Shown: positions 1-9,425 of the stretch, in pieces | Layout of the letters: each line of letters opens with the position of its first letter | Position numbering within the stretch: position 1 is the stretch's first letter | Source of the DNA: CAVQGF01 sp045807945 | GTDB lineage: Bacteria; Acidobacteriota; Terriglobia; Terriglobales; Acidobacteriaceae | Direction: 5' to 3' | Length of the DNA stretch: 30,882 nucleotides | NCBI GenBank assembly: GCA_045807945.1 | Contig: JBJMGI010000040.1 | Location: forward strand, 1-30,882 | Position numbers and translations under genes: made by a program | The notes under the pieces: generated by a model | The model's database searches: none | What the model was told of the DNA's origin: nothing | Seen by the model: the letters and a program-made list of their open reading frames with translations, nothing else

Positions 1-436
1 AGCAGCCTTCAAACTTGATGATGCGGTCCCGCTTCGTGTATCCGCGTGCCAGGCGGATAGACGACATCGTCGCTTCTGTCCCTGAGCTGACGAAGCGCAC
101 CATCTCGACGCTCGGCATCGCCTCGACGACCAGCTCGGCAAGCTCCGCTTCCGCCGGAGTAGAAGCTCCAAAGCTCGCGCCGTCGCGCGTCGCGCGCTCG
201 ATGGCCGCGACTACTTCCGGATGAGCATGGCCCAATATCAGCGGCCCCCACGAGCCGACGTAGTCTATGTACTCGTTGCCGTCGGCGTCCCACATGCGCG
301 AGCCTGCGCCGCGCACGATGATCGGCGGATCGCCGCCAACACTCTTGAACGCCCGCGCCGGCGAGTCCACACCGCCGGGGATCACGCGCTCGGCACGCTG
401 TTGCAACGCTCGGGATTTGCTCAGGTCGTAAGCCAA
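1..436 (-). CDS. hemL: Glutamate-1-semialdehyde 2,1-aminomutase, N-terminal part (runs off the window)
   Basis: Converts glutamate-1-semialdehyde to 5-aminolevulinate, the last step of the C5 route to tetrapyrroles; cytosolic and PLP-dependent. The first 145 or so codons are present; the remainder, including the PLP lysine, lies left of base 1. Visible family signatures are AYDLSKSRALQQRAERVIPGG at the N-terminus, GVDSPARAF, DADGNEYIDYVGSWGP and the cofactor-region stretch RFVSSGTEATMSSIRLARG. The start is the TTG at 436-434: an in-frame TAG lies four codons upstream and no ATG or GTG gives the conserved N-terminus. No clear Shine-Dalgarno is seen. It diverges from mfd across about 64 bp. Identity is seen in the sequence; only the exact start is inferred. 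Confidence 0.95.
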   Translation of the reverse strand, partial: MAYDLSKSRALQQRAERVIPGGVDSPARAFKSVGGDPPIIVRGAGSRMWDADGNEYIDYVGSWGPLILGHAHPEVVAAIERATRDGASFGASTPAEAELAELVVEAMPSVEMVRFVSSGTEATMSSIRLARGYTKRDRIIKFEGC

Positions 437-500
437 GCGAAAAATCTACCACAGCGCTCGCGCGCGAACGCGAAGCCGCGGCCGCTGTTAGAATCGAGCT

Positions 501-3500
501 GTGATTCTCCCCTTGGTCCGCGAGCTCTTTGCGGACGTGGAACGGAACCCAGCTTTTGCGCGTGCTGCCTCCCCTATCAAGAGCCACGCGGGACGCATCC
601 GTCTGTCCGGACTCACTCCCAGCGCCAAACTTCTTCATCTTGCTCTACTGTACCGCGCCGCCGGACGCCCGCTCCTCTACCTTGTCGCGAATAACAAAGC
701 CGCGGAAGATGCGTTGCCCATCCTGCGCGCTTTCGCCGAGCTGACCGGCGCCGCGGATCCTGCGAGCGTGCTGCATCTGCCCGCCTATGACGTGCTGCCG
801 TTCGAGAATCTCTCGCCTCATCCCGAGATCCAGGAGCAGCGCGCGCACGCGCTCTGGAACATCGCCACCGGCGCGGCGACGATCGTCGTCACACCCATCA
901 AGGCAGCCGCCATGTGCATGCGGACTGCCGAGTACTATGCCGGACTCGCGCGCACGCTGCGCCGCGCCGAGACCATGGACCCCGATTCGCTCGTCGAACA
1001 TTTGAATATCGTCGGATACACCAAAGCTGATGTCGTCGAAATGCCGGGTGAGTACGCACTGCGGGGCGGCATCCTTGATGTCTTTCCGCCCGAGGCCGAG
1101 CGCCCCGCCCGCATCGAGTTCTTTGGCGATGAGATTGAATCCATTCGCAGCTTCGACGCCGGCACGCAACGTTCGCTCGCCGCACGCGATGAAGTCACGC
1201 TCCTGCCGCTTTCGGAAAATCCGGTGAGCGCCGCGATCCTCACCGCCATCCACACTCGCCTCTCCGGCAAACGCCTGCAGGGCTCGCGCGAGTTGGTCGA
1301 GAACACGATCAGCGAACTCGGGGTCGGCGTATTTCCAGGTTGGGAGTTCTACGCTCCCGTCGCGGGGGCCCAGGCGTCAATCTTCGAGTTGCTGCCGCGC
1401 GCTGCGGTCATCTACGACGAAGAGGAACTGGTCCGGGCCGAGCTCGACCGCTGGTGGGAGCAGGTTGAATTGGTGCACGAGCGCAGTGGCGTCGGAAATC
1501 TCGTCCGGCCGACCGATCTCTACCTCGAACCCGAAGGCCTTACCCACAAGATCGCCGCGCTTCCAGGCGGAAGCTTCGAGCACCTCGGGCTCACCACTTC
1601 TGATGGCGGCGGACCCGAAGTCCAGATCCAATCGCAACCCACTCGCCGCTTCCACGGCGCCCTTCCAGAAGCGATCGAAGACGCGAAGAAACTCGCCGCA
1701 GAAGGCCAGCGCGTCGTCTTCGCGGCCGGAAATACCGGGGACCTTGAGCGCATGGCGGAGGTCTTCGGCGAATACGGACTCCCTTATCGCCTCGGTACGC
1801 GCGGCAAATCCGCCGGCGATCTCTCCGACGAGTCGTATCTCATCGGCGATCTCAGCGTGGCGACGCTCGTCAAAGCGTTCATACCCGAAGGCGTCGCGCT
1901 GCCAGAATCGCAGATTGTCGTCTTCGGGACGCGCGATCTCTTCGATGACTCCGAACTCGTAGCGCAAGCGCCGCGCCAAAGATCAAAGTCCGCAAATTTC
2001 CTCTCCGATTTCCGCGATCTCGCAGTCGGAGATTACGTGGTCCACGTCGAACATGGTATCGGCCAGTACCTCGGCCTCAAGGAGATCACCCAAGACGAAG
2101 CCACTGCCGAATTCATGGTGCTGGAGTACGCGGAAGGCGCAAAACTGTACGTGCCGCTCACGCGCCTCGATCTCATCCAGAAGTACCGCTCCGCTGAAGG
2201 CGCCCGTCCCGCACTCGCGCATCTAGGCACGCAGCAGTGGGCCAAGACCAAAGCCCGCGTGAAGAAAGCCATGAAGGACATGGCAGAGGAACTGGTCAAG
2301 CTATACGCGGCTCGCCGCATGGCCCACGGCCACAGCTATCCTTCCGACACGCAGTGGCAAAAAGAATTTGAAGACGCTTTCGAGCACAACGAGACCGACG
2401 ATCAGGCGCAGGCCATTGAAGACGTGAAGGTCGACATGCAGTCTACGCAGCCGATGGACCGCCTGCTCTGCGGCGACGTCGGATACGGCAAGACCGAAGT
2501 CGCAATGCGCGCCGCCTTCAAGGCAGCGAGCGACAACAAACAAGTTGTCGTCCTCGCGCCAACTACGGTGCTCGCCTTCCAGCACTTCGAAACCTTCAAA
2601 AAGCGTTTCTCCGCATTCCCACTCACCATCGAGATGCTCAGCCGCTTCCGCTCTCCCAAGCAGCAGAAAGAGATCCTAGAAAAGGTTGAAGCCGGAAAAG
2701 TAGACATCCTCATCGGGACGCACCGCGTGCTCTCGAAAGACATCAAGTTTCAGGACCTCGGCCTCGTCATCGTCGACGAGGAGCAGCGCTTCGGCGTCCG
2801 CCACAAAGAGCGGCTTAAGCAATTGCGCAAGGAAGTGGACGTGCTAACGCTTTCCGCCACTCCGATTCCACGCACGCTGCACATGGCGGTTGTCGGACTG
2901 CGTGACATGAGCGTGATCGAGACACCGCCCCGCGATCGCATCGCGATTCAAACCGTCGTCGCTGGTTTCGACGAGAAGCTCATCCGGTCCGCCATCGAGC
3001 ACGAACTCGAGCGCGAAGGGCAGGCTTATTTCGTCCACAACCGTGTCGAGAGCATTTACGAGATCGCTGCGAAGATCCAGGAGCTCGTGCCGAAGGCGCG
3101 CGTGATCGTCGGCCACGGCCAAATGTCAGAGAGCGAACTCGAGAAGGTGATGCTGAAGTTTATCCGCCATGAAGCGGACGTGCTGGTCGCGACCACCATC
3201 ATCGAAAACGGCCTCGATATTCCCCTCTGCAACACCATCATCGTGAACCGCGCCGACCGCCACGGTTTGAGCGAGCTCTATCAGCTCCGCGGCCGCGTGG
3301 GCCGCTCCAATCGTCGGGCCTACGCCTATCTGCTGATTCCCGCTGAAGCCGAGCTCACTCCCATCGCGCGCCGTCGTCTCGCTGCGCTCAAAGAATTTTC
3401 TGACCTCGGCGCGGGATTCAAGATCGCCGCGCTCGATCTCGAGCTTCGCGGCGCTGGCAATCTGCTCGGCGGCGAGCAGAGCGGGCACATCGACGCCGTG

Positions 3501-4019
3501 GGGTTCGAGCTCTACACCTCGATGCTCGACCGAACTGTCCGCGAGCTGAAGGGAGAGGAGCTACCCCGCGAGATCGATACGCAACTGAACCTCGGACTCA
3601 ATATCAAGATTCCCGATGAGTACATTTCGGAAGAGAACCAGCGCCTGCGTATATACAAGCGCATCGCTGGCGTGAATGACGAGAAGCAGCTGAAGGATGT
3701 CGCCGGCGAACTTGCCGACCGTTACGGTCCTCCACCCGTCGCGCTGCAGAACCTGCTCGACTACGCGTCGCTGAAATTGCTGTGTCAGCGCGCCGGAGTC
3801 GCCGGCATCGACCGCAAGCGCGAGCAGATTAGCATCCGCTTCACCCCAGATGCTTCGATCGACCCCGGCAAGCTCGCCGAATTCGTCGCCAAACAAAAGG
3901 GCGCGCAGTTCACGCCCGCCGGCATCCTGAAATTTTCGCTCTCGAAAACGGAAGACGTGCTCGAACGTCTAAAAGACGTGCTCGGCCGCCTGGGAGTCGA
4001 GGCGGCCCGGGTAGCCTGA
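501..4019 (+). CDS. mfd: Transcription-repair coupling factor Mfd
   Basis: ATP-dependent DNA translocase that displaces RNA polymerase stalled at lesions and recruits UvrA to the site. The 1172 residues are close to the usual 1150 or so. Domains in order: UvrB-like N-terminal region (about 1-400), CarD-like RNA-polymerase interaction domain (about 495-560, around VGDYVVHVEHGIGQYLG), superfamily 2 translocase with Walker A GDVGYGKT at 658-665, DEEQRFG box at 759-765, SATPIPRTL, QLRGRVGRS, and the C-terminal TRCF domain. The start is GTG at 501 with only a weak ribosome site. It is divergent from hemL; the next gene begins 47 bp after the stop, with no terminator seen between them. Confidence 0.98.
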   Translation: MILPLVRELFADVERNPAFARAASPIKSHAGRIRLSGLTPSAKLLHLALLYRAAGRPLLYLVANNKAAEDALPILRAFAELTGAADPASVLHLPAYDVLPFENLSPHPEIQEQRAHALWNIATGAATIVVTPIKAAAMCMRTAEYYAGLARTLRRAETMDPDSLVEHLNIVGYTKADVVEMPGEYALRGGILDVFPPEAERPARIEFFGDEIESIRSFDAGTQRSLAARDEVTLLPLSENPVSAAILTAIHTRLSGKRLQGSRELVENTISELGVGVFPGWEFYAPVAGAQASIFELLPRAAVIYDEEELVRAELDRWWEQVELVHERSGVGNLVRPTDLYLEPEGLTHKIAALPGGSFEHLGLTTSDGGGPEVQIQSQPTRRFHGALPEAIEDAKKLAAEGQRVVFAAGNTGDLERMAEVFGEYGLPYRLGTRGKSAGDLSDESYLIGDLSVATLVKAFIPEGVALPESQIVVFGTRDLFDDSELVAQAPRQRSKSANFLSDFRDLAVGDYVVHVEHGIGQYLGLKEITQDEATAEFMVLEYAEGAKLYVPLTRLDLIQKYRSAEGARPALAHLGTQQWAKTKARVKKAMKDMAEELVKLYAARRMAHGHSYPSDTQWQKEFEDAFEHNETDDQAQAIEDVKVDMQSTQPMDRLLCGDVGYGKTEVAMRAAFKAASDNKQVVVLAPTTVLAFQHFETFKKRFSAFPLTIEMLSRFRSPKQQKEILEKVEAGKVDILIGTHRVLSKDIKFQDLGLVIVDEEQRFGVRHKERLKQLRKEVDVLTLSATPIPRTLHMAVVGLRDMSVIETPPRDRIAIQTVVAGFDEKLIRSAIEHELEREGQAYFVHNRVESIYEIAAKIQELVPKARVIVGHGQMSESELEKVMLKFIRHEADVLVATTIIENGLDIPLCNTIIVNRADRHGLSELYQLRGRVGRSNRRAYAYLLIPAEAELTPIARRRLAALKEFSDLGAGFKIAALDLELRGAGNLLGGEQSGHIDAVGFELYTSMLDRTVRELKGEELPREIDTQLNLGLNIKIPDEYISEENQRLRIYKRIAGVNDEKQLKDVAGELADRYGPPPVALQNLLDYASLKLLCQRAGVAGIDRKREQISIRFTPDASIDPGKLAEFVAKQKGAQFTPAGILKFSLSKTEDVLERLKDVLGRLGVEAARVA

Positions 4020-4055
4020 ACCGGCCCTCTGCCTGTAAGCTTTCCAGTTCGATTT

Positions 4056-4060
4056 AAGGA
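4056..4060 (+). promoter_or_regulatory. Ribosome binding site deciding a TTG start
   Basis: AAGGA at 4056-4060 lies six bases before the TTG at 4067. This supports TTG as the start of the DUF885 protein, and the following codons encode a good signal peptide. Confidence 0.6.
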
Positions 4061-4066
4061 GCCCTC

Positions 4067-5791
4067 TTGAAGATCATCTCCCTCATCGCTTTGTGTCTCA
4101 TTGCAACATTCACTTTCCCCAAAGAGTCCAAGCCAGCACAATCTTCCGCCGCATGGGACAAACTCGCTGACGATTTCCTGTCGCAGATCTATTACAACTT
4201 CAACCCCACTACTGCGACCTCCGATGGTCTCCACGAGTACGACACGAAGCTCGAAGGCTATTCCAAGGCGGATGTGGACCATCGCATCGCCGCGATGAAA
4301 GCATTCAAGACGAAAGTCGAAGCGGTGGATTCGAAGTCGCTCGACTACGACCGCCAGGTCGATCGCGATCTCGTCCTCGGCTACATCAATTCGCGGCTGC
4401 TGAGTCTGGAAGAGATTCGCGGCTGGGAAAAGAATCCTGATCCATACCAGTCCAACATCACCAACAGCATCTTTGTGATCATGGCGCGCAACTATGCGCC
4501 GCAAGCCGATCGGCTCAAGGCAGTGATCGCGCGTGAGAAGCAGATGCCGGCCGTCTTCACCGCGGCGCGCACTAACCTGAAGAACCCGCCGAAGATCTAC
4601 ACCGAGATCGCCCTTCAGCAGACTCCCGGGATCGTCAGCTTCTTCGAAAAGGATGTTCCCAGCGCATTCAATGAAGTGAAAGACCAGAAGCTGCTCGCGG
4701 AATTCAGGGCATCGAATGCCGCCGTCATCGTCGCGCTTAACGACTATCAGAAATGGATGAAGGCTGAACTGCTCCCCCGCTCAAACGGCAATTTCGCCAT
4801 CGGCGCTGACGATTACCGCAAGAAGCTTCTGTACGACGAAGGGGTGGACCTCCCGCTCGACCGTCTGCTCGAGATCGGAATGGCCGACCTGCACAAAAAC
4901 CAGGAGTGGTTCAAGGAAACCGCGAAGCAGATAGATCCCAACCGTGATCCGCAAGAGATCCTGGAAGACATGCAGAAGGACCATCCCGATCCGGCGAAGC
5001 TGCTCGACGCCTACTCGGACCTCCTCGGCGGCCTGCGCAGCTACGTCGCCGACCACCACATCATGACCATCCCTTCCCAAGACCAGCCCAAAATGGAAGA
5101 GACTCCTCCTTTCGAGCGCGCCACCACCTTCGCCTCCATGGACACGCCCGGCCCCTTCGAAAAGGTTGCGAAGGAATCGTTCTTCAACGTCACCTTGCCC
5201 GAGCCCACGTGGTCGAAAGAAGAAGTTGAAGAACACATGGCCGGCAATGCTCGTCCGGTCATGCTCGCCGTGGCGGTGCACGAGGTCTGGCCCGGCCACT
5301 TCATGCAGCACTTGTGGACGCCGCTTCTCTCCAGCAAGATCCGCAAAGTGCTCGGCTGCGGAACCAGCGGCGAAGGGTGGGCGCATTACACCGAGCAGAT
5401 GATGCTCGACGAACATGTCGCGAAAGATGATCCCAAGATGCGCCTCGGCCAACTGCAGGATGCGTTGTTGCGCGACGCCCGCTACATCGTCGGCATCAAG
5501 ATGCACACGCAGGGCATGACCACCGCCGAAGCCGAAGATTTCTTCGTGAAAGAGGGGTACCAGACTCACAGCATCGCTAGCCGTGAGACCAAGCGCGGCA
5601 CCGCCGACCCAACCTATCTCGTCTACACGCTTGGCAAGCTGCAGATCATGAAGTTGCGCGACGATTACAAGCAGAAGATGGGCGACAAGTTCTCGCTACA
5701 GGACTTCCACGACAAGTTCATGAAGCACGGCTTCGTTCCTATCAAGTACGTCCGCAAAGACATGATGGGCGACGACTCGCCCGTCCTGTAA
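4067..5791 (+). CDS. DUF885 family secreted metallopeptidase-like protein
   Basis: 574 residues. A signal peptide is visible at the N-terminus (a short Lys start, then ISLIALCLIATFTF), so it is probably periplasmic or exported. The family hallmark is an HExxPGH motif, here HEVWPGHF at residues 405-412; the two His and the Glu are the likely zinc ligands and catalytic base by analogy with gluzincins. A C-terminal stretch with GxGxLQxxxLR-like character (YTLGKLQIMKLRDDY) is also typical. The substrate is unknown; DUF885 proteins are often suspected to be peptidases. The start is TTG with a good upstream AAGGA. A strong terminator follows the stop, so transcription should end before galU. Confidence 0.85.
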   Translation: MKIISLIALCLIATFTFPKESKPAQSSAAWDKLADDFLSQIYYNFNPTTATSDGLHEYDTKLEGYSKADVDHRIAAMKAFKTKVEAVDSKSLDYDRQVDRDLVLGYINSRLLSLEEIRGWEKNPDPYQSNITNSIFVIMARNYAPQADRLKAVIAREKQMPAVFTAARTNLKNPPKIYTEIALQQTPGIVSFFEKDVPSAFNEVKDQKLLAEFRASNAAVIVALNDYQKWMKAELLPRSNGNFAIGADDYRKKLLYDEGVDLPLDRLLEIGMADLHKNQEWFKETAKQIDPNRDPQEILEDMQKDHPDPAKLLDAYSDLLGGLRSYVADHHIMTIPSQDQPKMEETPPFERATTFASMDTPGPFEKVAKESFFNVTLPEPTWSKEEVEEHMAGNARPVMLAVAVHEVWPGHFMQHLWTPLLSSKIRKVLGCGTSGEGWAHYTEQMMLDEHVAKDDPKMRLGQLQDALLRDARYIVGIKMHTQGMTTAEAEDFFVKEGYQTHSIASRETKRGTADPTYLVYTLGKLQIMKLRDDYKQKMGDKFSLQDFHDKFMKHGFVPIKYVRKDMMGDDSPVL

Positions 5792-5813
5792 ACGCCGGTA
5801 GTTTAGAATTGCG

Positions 5814-5843
5814 GGGCTGTGGATAACCTCCACAGCCCTTTTT
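5814..5843 (+). terminator. Rho-independent terminator after the DUF885 gene
   Basis: A perfect 9-bp stem, GGGCTGTGG (5814-5822) and CCACAGCCC (5830-5838), has a 7-base loop and is followed at once by five T. It lies 23 bp after the DUF885 stop. It also overlaps the more upstream possible GTG start of galU (5819), which argues against that start. Confidence 0.85.
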
Positions 5844-5875
5844 CTGCATCTCACGATGTCGCGCTGCTGAACGAA

Positions 5876-6754
5876 ATGAAAAGAGTACGAAAAGCCGTCT
5901 TCCCCGCCGCTGGACTAGGCACCCGCTTCCTTCCCGCCACTAAGGCACAGCCGAAGGAAATGCTGCCGCTCGTTGACAAGCCCATCATCCAGTATGGCGT
6001 TGAAGAGGCCATGGCTGCGGGATGTGACCAGATCATCATTGTCACTGGCCGCGGCAAGTCGGCGATCGAAGACCATTTCGATGTGAGCTACGAACTCGAG
6101 CACATGCTCGAGTCGCGCAATAAGACCGATCTGCTGGCCATCGTACGTCAGATCTCGGACATGATCCACGTCGCGTACGTCCGCCAAAAAGAAGCGATGG
6201 GCCTTGGCCATGCTGTTCTGATGGCACGCGAGCTGGTCGGCGACGAACCCTTTGCCGTTCTGCTTGCTGACGATGTGATCGACGCCGAAGTCCCCGCACT
6301 CAAACAGATGATCGAGGTCTACGAAGCGACCGGATGCTCAGTGATCGCAACCCAAGTCGTCGATGGGCCTGGCATTTCTGCCTACGGCGTTATCGATGCG
6401 AAGCCGGTGGACGGAAAATTTGCCGGACGGCTCTTCGACATCCATCATCTTGTCGAAAAGCCGCGGCTGGAAGAGGCTCCGTCGAACCTAGCTGTGATCG
6501 GCCGCTACGTCCTGACGCCGCGCGTCTTCGAAAAGCTCGAGCAGATCCCGCTCGGCGCTGGTGGCGAGTTGCAACTTACCGACGGCATCCGCGAATTGCT
6601 GAAAGACGAGAAAGTTTACGGCTTCACCTTCGAAGGCAAGCGTCACGACACCGGCGACAAGCTCGGCTTCCTTAAGGCAACGGTCGAATTCGCCTTAAAA
6701 CGGCAAGACCTCGGCGGCGACTTGCGCCAGTGGCTAAAAGACCTCAAACTTTAA
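5876..6754 (+). CDS. galU: UTP--glucose-1-phosphate uridylyltransferase
   Basis: Makes UDP-glucose from UTP and glucose-1-phosphate for glycan and envelope synthesis; cytosolic. 292 residues from the ATG at 5876, giving the conserved start MKRVRKAVFPAAGLGTRFLP with the nucleotide-binding GLGTRFLPATKAQPKEMLP signature near the N-terminus; VEKP and the late RHDTGDKLGFLKA motif are also present. An in-frame GTG at 5819 would add 19 residues, but it sits inside a terminator stem and the added residues are not typical of the family, so 5876 is preferred. No strong ribosome site is visible. It is probably transcribed alone, since ada starts 57 bp later and has a different role. Confidence 0.95.
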   Translation: MKRVRKAVFPAAGLGTRFLPATKAQPKEMLPLVDKPIIQYGVEEAMAAGCDQIIIVTGRGKSAIEDHFDVSYELEHMLESRNKTDLLAIVRQISDMIHVAYVRQKEAMGLGHAVLMARELVGDEPFAVLLADDVIDAEVPALKQMIEVYEATGCSVIATQVVDGPGISAYGVIDAKPVDGKFAGRLFDIHHLVEKPRLEEAPSNLAVIGRYVLTPRVFEKLEQIPLGAGGELQLTDGIRELLKDEKVYGFTFEGKRHDTGDKLGFLKATVEFALKRQDLGGDLRQWLKDLKL

Positions 6755-6811
6755 TACTCTGACCACAACAACTGGATAGCGTCCGTTTTCAGAACTCTCT
6801 AACCTGAGTCC

Positions 6812-7903
6812 ATGAACGCGACCATCACATCCAGTCAGTCAGAGTTATTCATGCCTTCCGCCACCACAAACGACCGCCGCTGGGAAGCCGTGCTCGCGCG
6901 CGACGCCAAATACGACGGCAAATTCTTCTACGGCGTCACCAGCACGGGAATCTTCTGCCGAACTACGTGCCCGTCTCGCCGCCCTGCGCAGAGGAATGTC
7001 GTTTTCTTCAACGACACGCATCAGGCGGCGCATTCCGGCTTTCGCCCGTGCTTGCGTTGCCGGCCGCTGGCCGTAGATGGAGATCCATCGCGCACCCTGG
7101 TGCGGAAAGTCTGCGCACACATCGCGGCGCACCTCGAAGAGCCGCTCAGCCTTTCAACACTCGCGCGCCAGTTCGACATGAGCCCGTTCCACCTGCAGAA
7201 GACTTTCAAGGCGGCGCTAGGGATTTCGCCCAAAGAATACGTAGACGCGTGCCGCATGCGTCTGCTGAAGAGCGACCTGCGCGCCGGCCACTCGGTCACG
7301 CACGCCCTCTACGACGCGGGCTACAGCTCCAGCAGCCGACTCTACGAACGTGCCATTTCGCATCTCGGCATGACGCCCGATAAATACCGGCGCGGCGCGG
7401 TTGCAGTGCCCATTCACTACACCACTGCCGCCACTTCGCTCGGTCGCATGCTGGTGGCACGGACTCCGCAGGGTATTTGCTCCATCACCTTCGGACGCAC
7501 CGACGAGGAACTCGAGACCGGTTTGCGCCGCGAGTATCCCTACGCCACGCGCAAGCGTGATGACGCTTCGTTACGAGGTCACGTGAATTCGCTTATCGCG
7601 CAGATTGATGGAGGCACCGCCACGAAGCTGCCGCTTGACATTCAGGCGACCGCGTTTCAGCGCCGTGTATGGAAACATCTGCAAAGCATTCCAGCGGGCA
7701 AGACTGAGTCGTACAGCCAGGTCGCACGCGCTATCGGGAGCCCTGCCGCCTGTCGCGCTGTTGCTCGAGCCTGCGCGAGCAATCCCGTTGCGCTCGCAAT
7801 CCCCTGCCATCGTGTGGTGCGCAACGATGGGGCGATGGGCGGATACCGCTGGGGAGCTGAGAGGAAGAAATCTCTCCTTGCCGCGGAAGCGGCCAAAGGT
7901 TAA
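6812..7903 (+). CDS. ada: Bifunctional Ada: methyl-DNA repair protein and transcriptional activator
   Basis: Removes methyl groups from alkylated DNA and activates the adaptive response. 363 residues in the full three-part layout. The N-terminal zinc domain has four Cys at 49, 53, 80 and 83 (FCRTTC and PCLRC); C49 corresponds to the methyl acceptor Cys38 of the E. coli protein. An AraC-type helix-turn-helix region follows at about 100-195. The C-terminal O6-alkylguanine methyltransferase has the IPCHRV active site with Cys332 and a GGYRWG motif. The start is ATG 6812; a second ATG at 6851 is possible because no ribosome site decides between them. Its stop overlaps the stop of birA on the other strand. 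Confidence 0.95.
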   Translation: MNATITSSQSELFMPSATTNDRRWEAVLARDAKYDGKFFYGVTSTGIFCRTTCPSRRPAQRNVVFFNDTHQAAHSGFRPCLRCRPLAVDGDPSRTLVRKVCAHIAAHLEEPLSLSTLARQFDMSPFHLQKTFKAALGISPKEYVDACRMRLLKSDLRAGHSVTHALYDAGYSSSSRLYERAISHLGMTPDKYRRGAVAVPIHYTTAATSLGRMLVARTPQGICSITFGRTDEELETGLRREYPYATRKRDDASLRGHVNSLIAQIDGGTATKLPLDIQATAFQRRVWKHLQSIPAGKTESYSQVARAIGSPAACRAVARACASNPVALAIPCHRVVRNDGAMGGYRWGAERKKSLLAAEAAKG

Positions 7904-8685
7904 GCAGGTCGTACGCCGCCCGCGATGACGAGCCGCGGCCCGGTCGGCGTTTGCACGCGCAGGAAGCCACGCTCGTCCAAGCCGTCCGTCACTCCTTCGT
8001 ATTCGTCGGCGACTTTTACGCGCTTGCCCCGCGCGTACGAAGAACGCTTTTCGAATCGCGCGATGCACGTCTTGATCACATCTGCCGGCGACCGTTGCAG
8101 CGGTGAATATTCCGCTTCCAGCGCGTGCAGCAAGGCCGCGACCAGATCTATCCGCGGCCATTTCTTTCCTGTTTCGGTAAAAAGCGAGGTCGCAGTTTGG
8201 CGGATCTCCGGCGGGAACTCGCCCTGGTTCACGTTCAGCCCGATCCCTACCACCGCATGGCGCACGCGCGCAGCATCCGCGTTCATTTCGCAAAGGATCC
8301 CGCCGAGCTTCTTCTCGCCGAACATAATGTCGTTCGGCCAGCGCAGATCTGGAGCAACACCGCAGACGTGTTCTACAGCCAGCGAGACTGCGAGCCCGGT
8401 CGCAAGCGCTAGCACCAGGATGTCGTTTGCTGGAAGCGTCGGACGTAGGACAACGGACATGTAGATCGCTCCCGGCTCCGAGTGCCACGAGTTCCCACCC
8501 CGCCCGCGGCCTTGCAACTGCCGCTCGGCAAGGAAAATGCTCCCCTCCGGAGCGCCTGCCTGCGCGGCTTCCGTGGCCTCTGAGTTCGTCGACCCAATCT
8601 CGTCGAACAGATGGATCTCCGCCGCGAACATCGTTCCGCGCACCGCCTTCCGTAAAGAATCCGACGAGATTTTGTCCTCAAACAT
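7900..8685 (-). CDS. birA: Biotin--[acetyl-CoA-carboxylase] ligase (monofunctional BirA)
   Basis: Activates biotin with ATP and attaches it to the carrier domain of acetyl-CoA carboxylase. 261 residues from the ATG at 8685. Catalytic signatures are the GRGRGGNSWHS loop (biotinyl-AMP binding), RWPNDIMFGEKKLGGIL with the biotin-contacting lysine, and GIGLNVN. The N-terminal helix-turn-helix of the repressor form is absent, so this is the ligase-only class. A GTG at 8724 would extend the protein by 13 residues, but it lies inside the yceI terminator stem and is less likely. The stop codon shares the palindrome TTAA (7900-7903) with the ada stop. Confidence 0.93.
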   Translation of the reverse strand: MFEDKISSDSLRKAVRGTMFAAEIHLFDEIGSTNSEATEAAQAGAPEGSIFLAERQLQGRGRGGNSWHSEPGAIYMSVVLRPTLPANDILVLALATGLAVSLAVEHVCGVAPDLRWPNDIMFGEKKLGGILCEMNADAARVRHAVVGIGLNVNQGEFPPEIRQTATSLFTETGKKWPRIDLVAALLHALEAEYSPLQRSPADVIKTCIARFEKRSSYARGKRVKVADEYEGVTDGLDERGFLRVQTPTGPRLVIAGGVRPA

Positions 8686-8709
8686 TGGCGAGAATCTTAG
8701 CGTACCGGC

Positions 8710-8740
8710 AAAATAGAAAGGCACGGCCGTAGCCGTGCCT
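8710..8740 (-). terminator. Terminator after yceI
   Basis: A perfect 9-bp inverted repeat, AGGCACGGC (8719-8727) and GCCGTGCCT (8732-8740), has a 4-base loop. On the minus strand it is followed by a T-rich tract (TTCTATTTT). It lies between yceI and birA, which share a strand, so the two are probably separate units. Confidence 0.75.
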
Positions 8741-8755
8741 CTGTCGAACGAAAGG

Positions 8756-9349
8756 TTACTTCTTCTTCTTCGTCGCTTCGACGGTCAAATTGATGGTGAC
8801 TTCATTCCCCACCAGCGCAGTACCATTCTTCATGGCCTGGTTGTAGTTCACACCGTAATCCTTGCGGTTGATCTTCGTGCTCGCCTGCACGGCGATTCGC
8901 GAATTTCCCCACGGATCGTCGATGGGTCCACCCAACGTGAACGGCAACTCGATCGTCTTCGATACGCCCTTAAGCGTGAAGGTACCCGTCGCAACGTATC
9001 CTGTGCCACGCTTCTCCACCTTGTCGCTAACGAAGGTCATCTCGGGATATTTTGCGACGTCGAGGAATTCGCTGTTACGCAGGTCGTTGTCACGCGATTG
9101 ATTGTCGGTGTCGACGCTCGCCGTCTTGATGCTTACTTTCACGGAAGACTTGCTGATGTCGTTCGGATCGAGAGTGATTGTGCCGTCAAAATCCTTGAAG
9201 CGGCCCTCAACCGTGCTGATCACCAGGTGTTGCGCGGTGAAGCCGATCCGTGTGTGCGCCTTATCAAAGGTATAAGTGTCGGCAGCGAGTGCCGGAATTG
9301 CCGCGAGTAGCGAAATCACTAGCGCCGCGGAAAGAAATCTGGTCTTCAT
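8756..9349 (-). CDS. YceI family secreted lipid-binding-like protein
   Basis: 197 residues. The signal peptide MKTRFLSAALVISLLAAIPALAA has a clear AxA cleavage site, so the protein is periplasmic. The mature part has the YceI lipocalin-like pattern: YTFDKAHTRIGFTAQHL, GRFKDFDGTITLDPND, DVAKYPEMTFVSDKVE, and the TFTLKGVSKTIELPFTL strand. The family binds isoprenoid-type lipids in characterised members; the ligand here is unknown. The start is ATG 9349 because AGGAGA lies just upstream; a longer frame to 9424 has no such support. It ends in a run of Lys and has its own terminator. Confidence 0.9.
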   Translation of the reverse strand: MKTRFLSAALVISLLAAIPALAADTYTFDKAHTRIGFTAQHLVISTVEGRFKDFDGTITLDPNDISKSSVKVSIKTASVDTDNQSRDNDLRNSEFLDVAKYPEMTFVSDKVEKRGTGYVATGTFTLKGVSKTIELPFTLGGPIDDPWGNSRIAVQASTKINRKDYGVNYNQAMKNGTALVGNEVTINLTVEATKKKK

Positions 9350-9425
9350 AATTCTCCTGTTAGCGGTACTTAGATGTTGAAGTAATCCTGAGTAGTAGAT
9401 GAGCGGCGGTCCACAGGGATTCAAA

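Noticed and set aside
9..638. 209-residue minus-strand frame at the left edge
   Set aside because: It is in another frame from hemL, crosses into mfd and has no family pattern.
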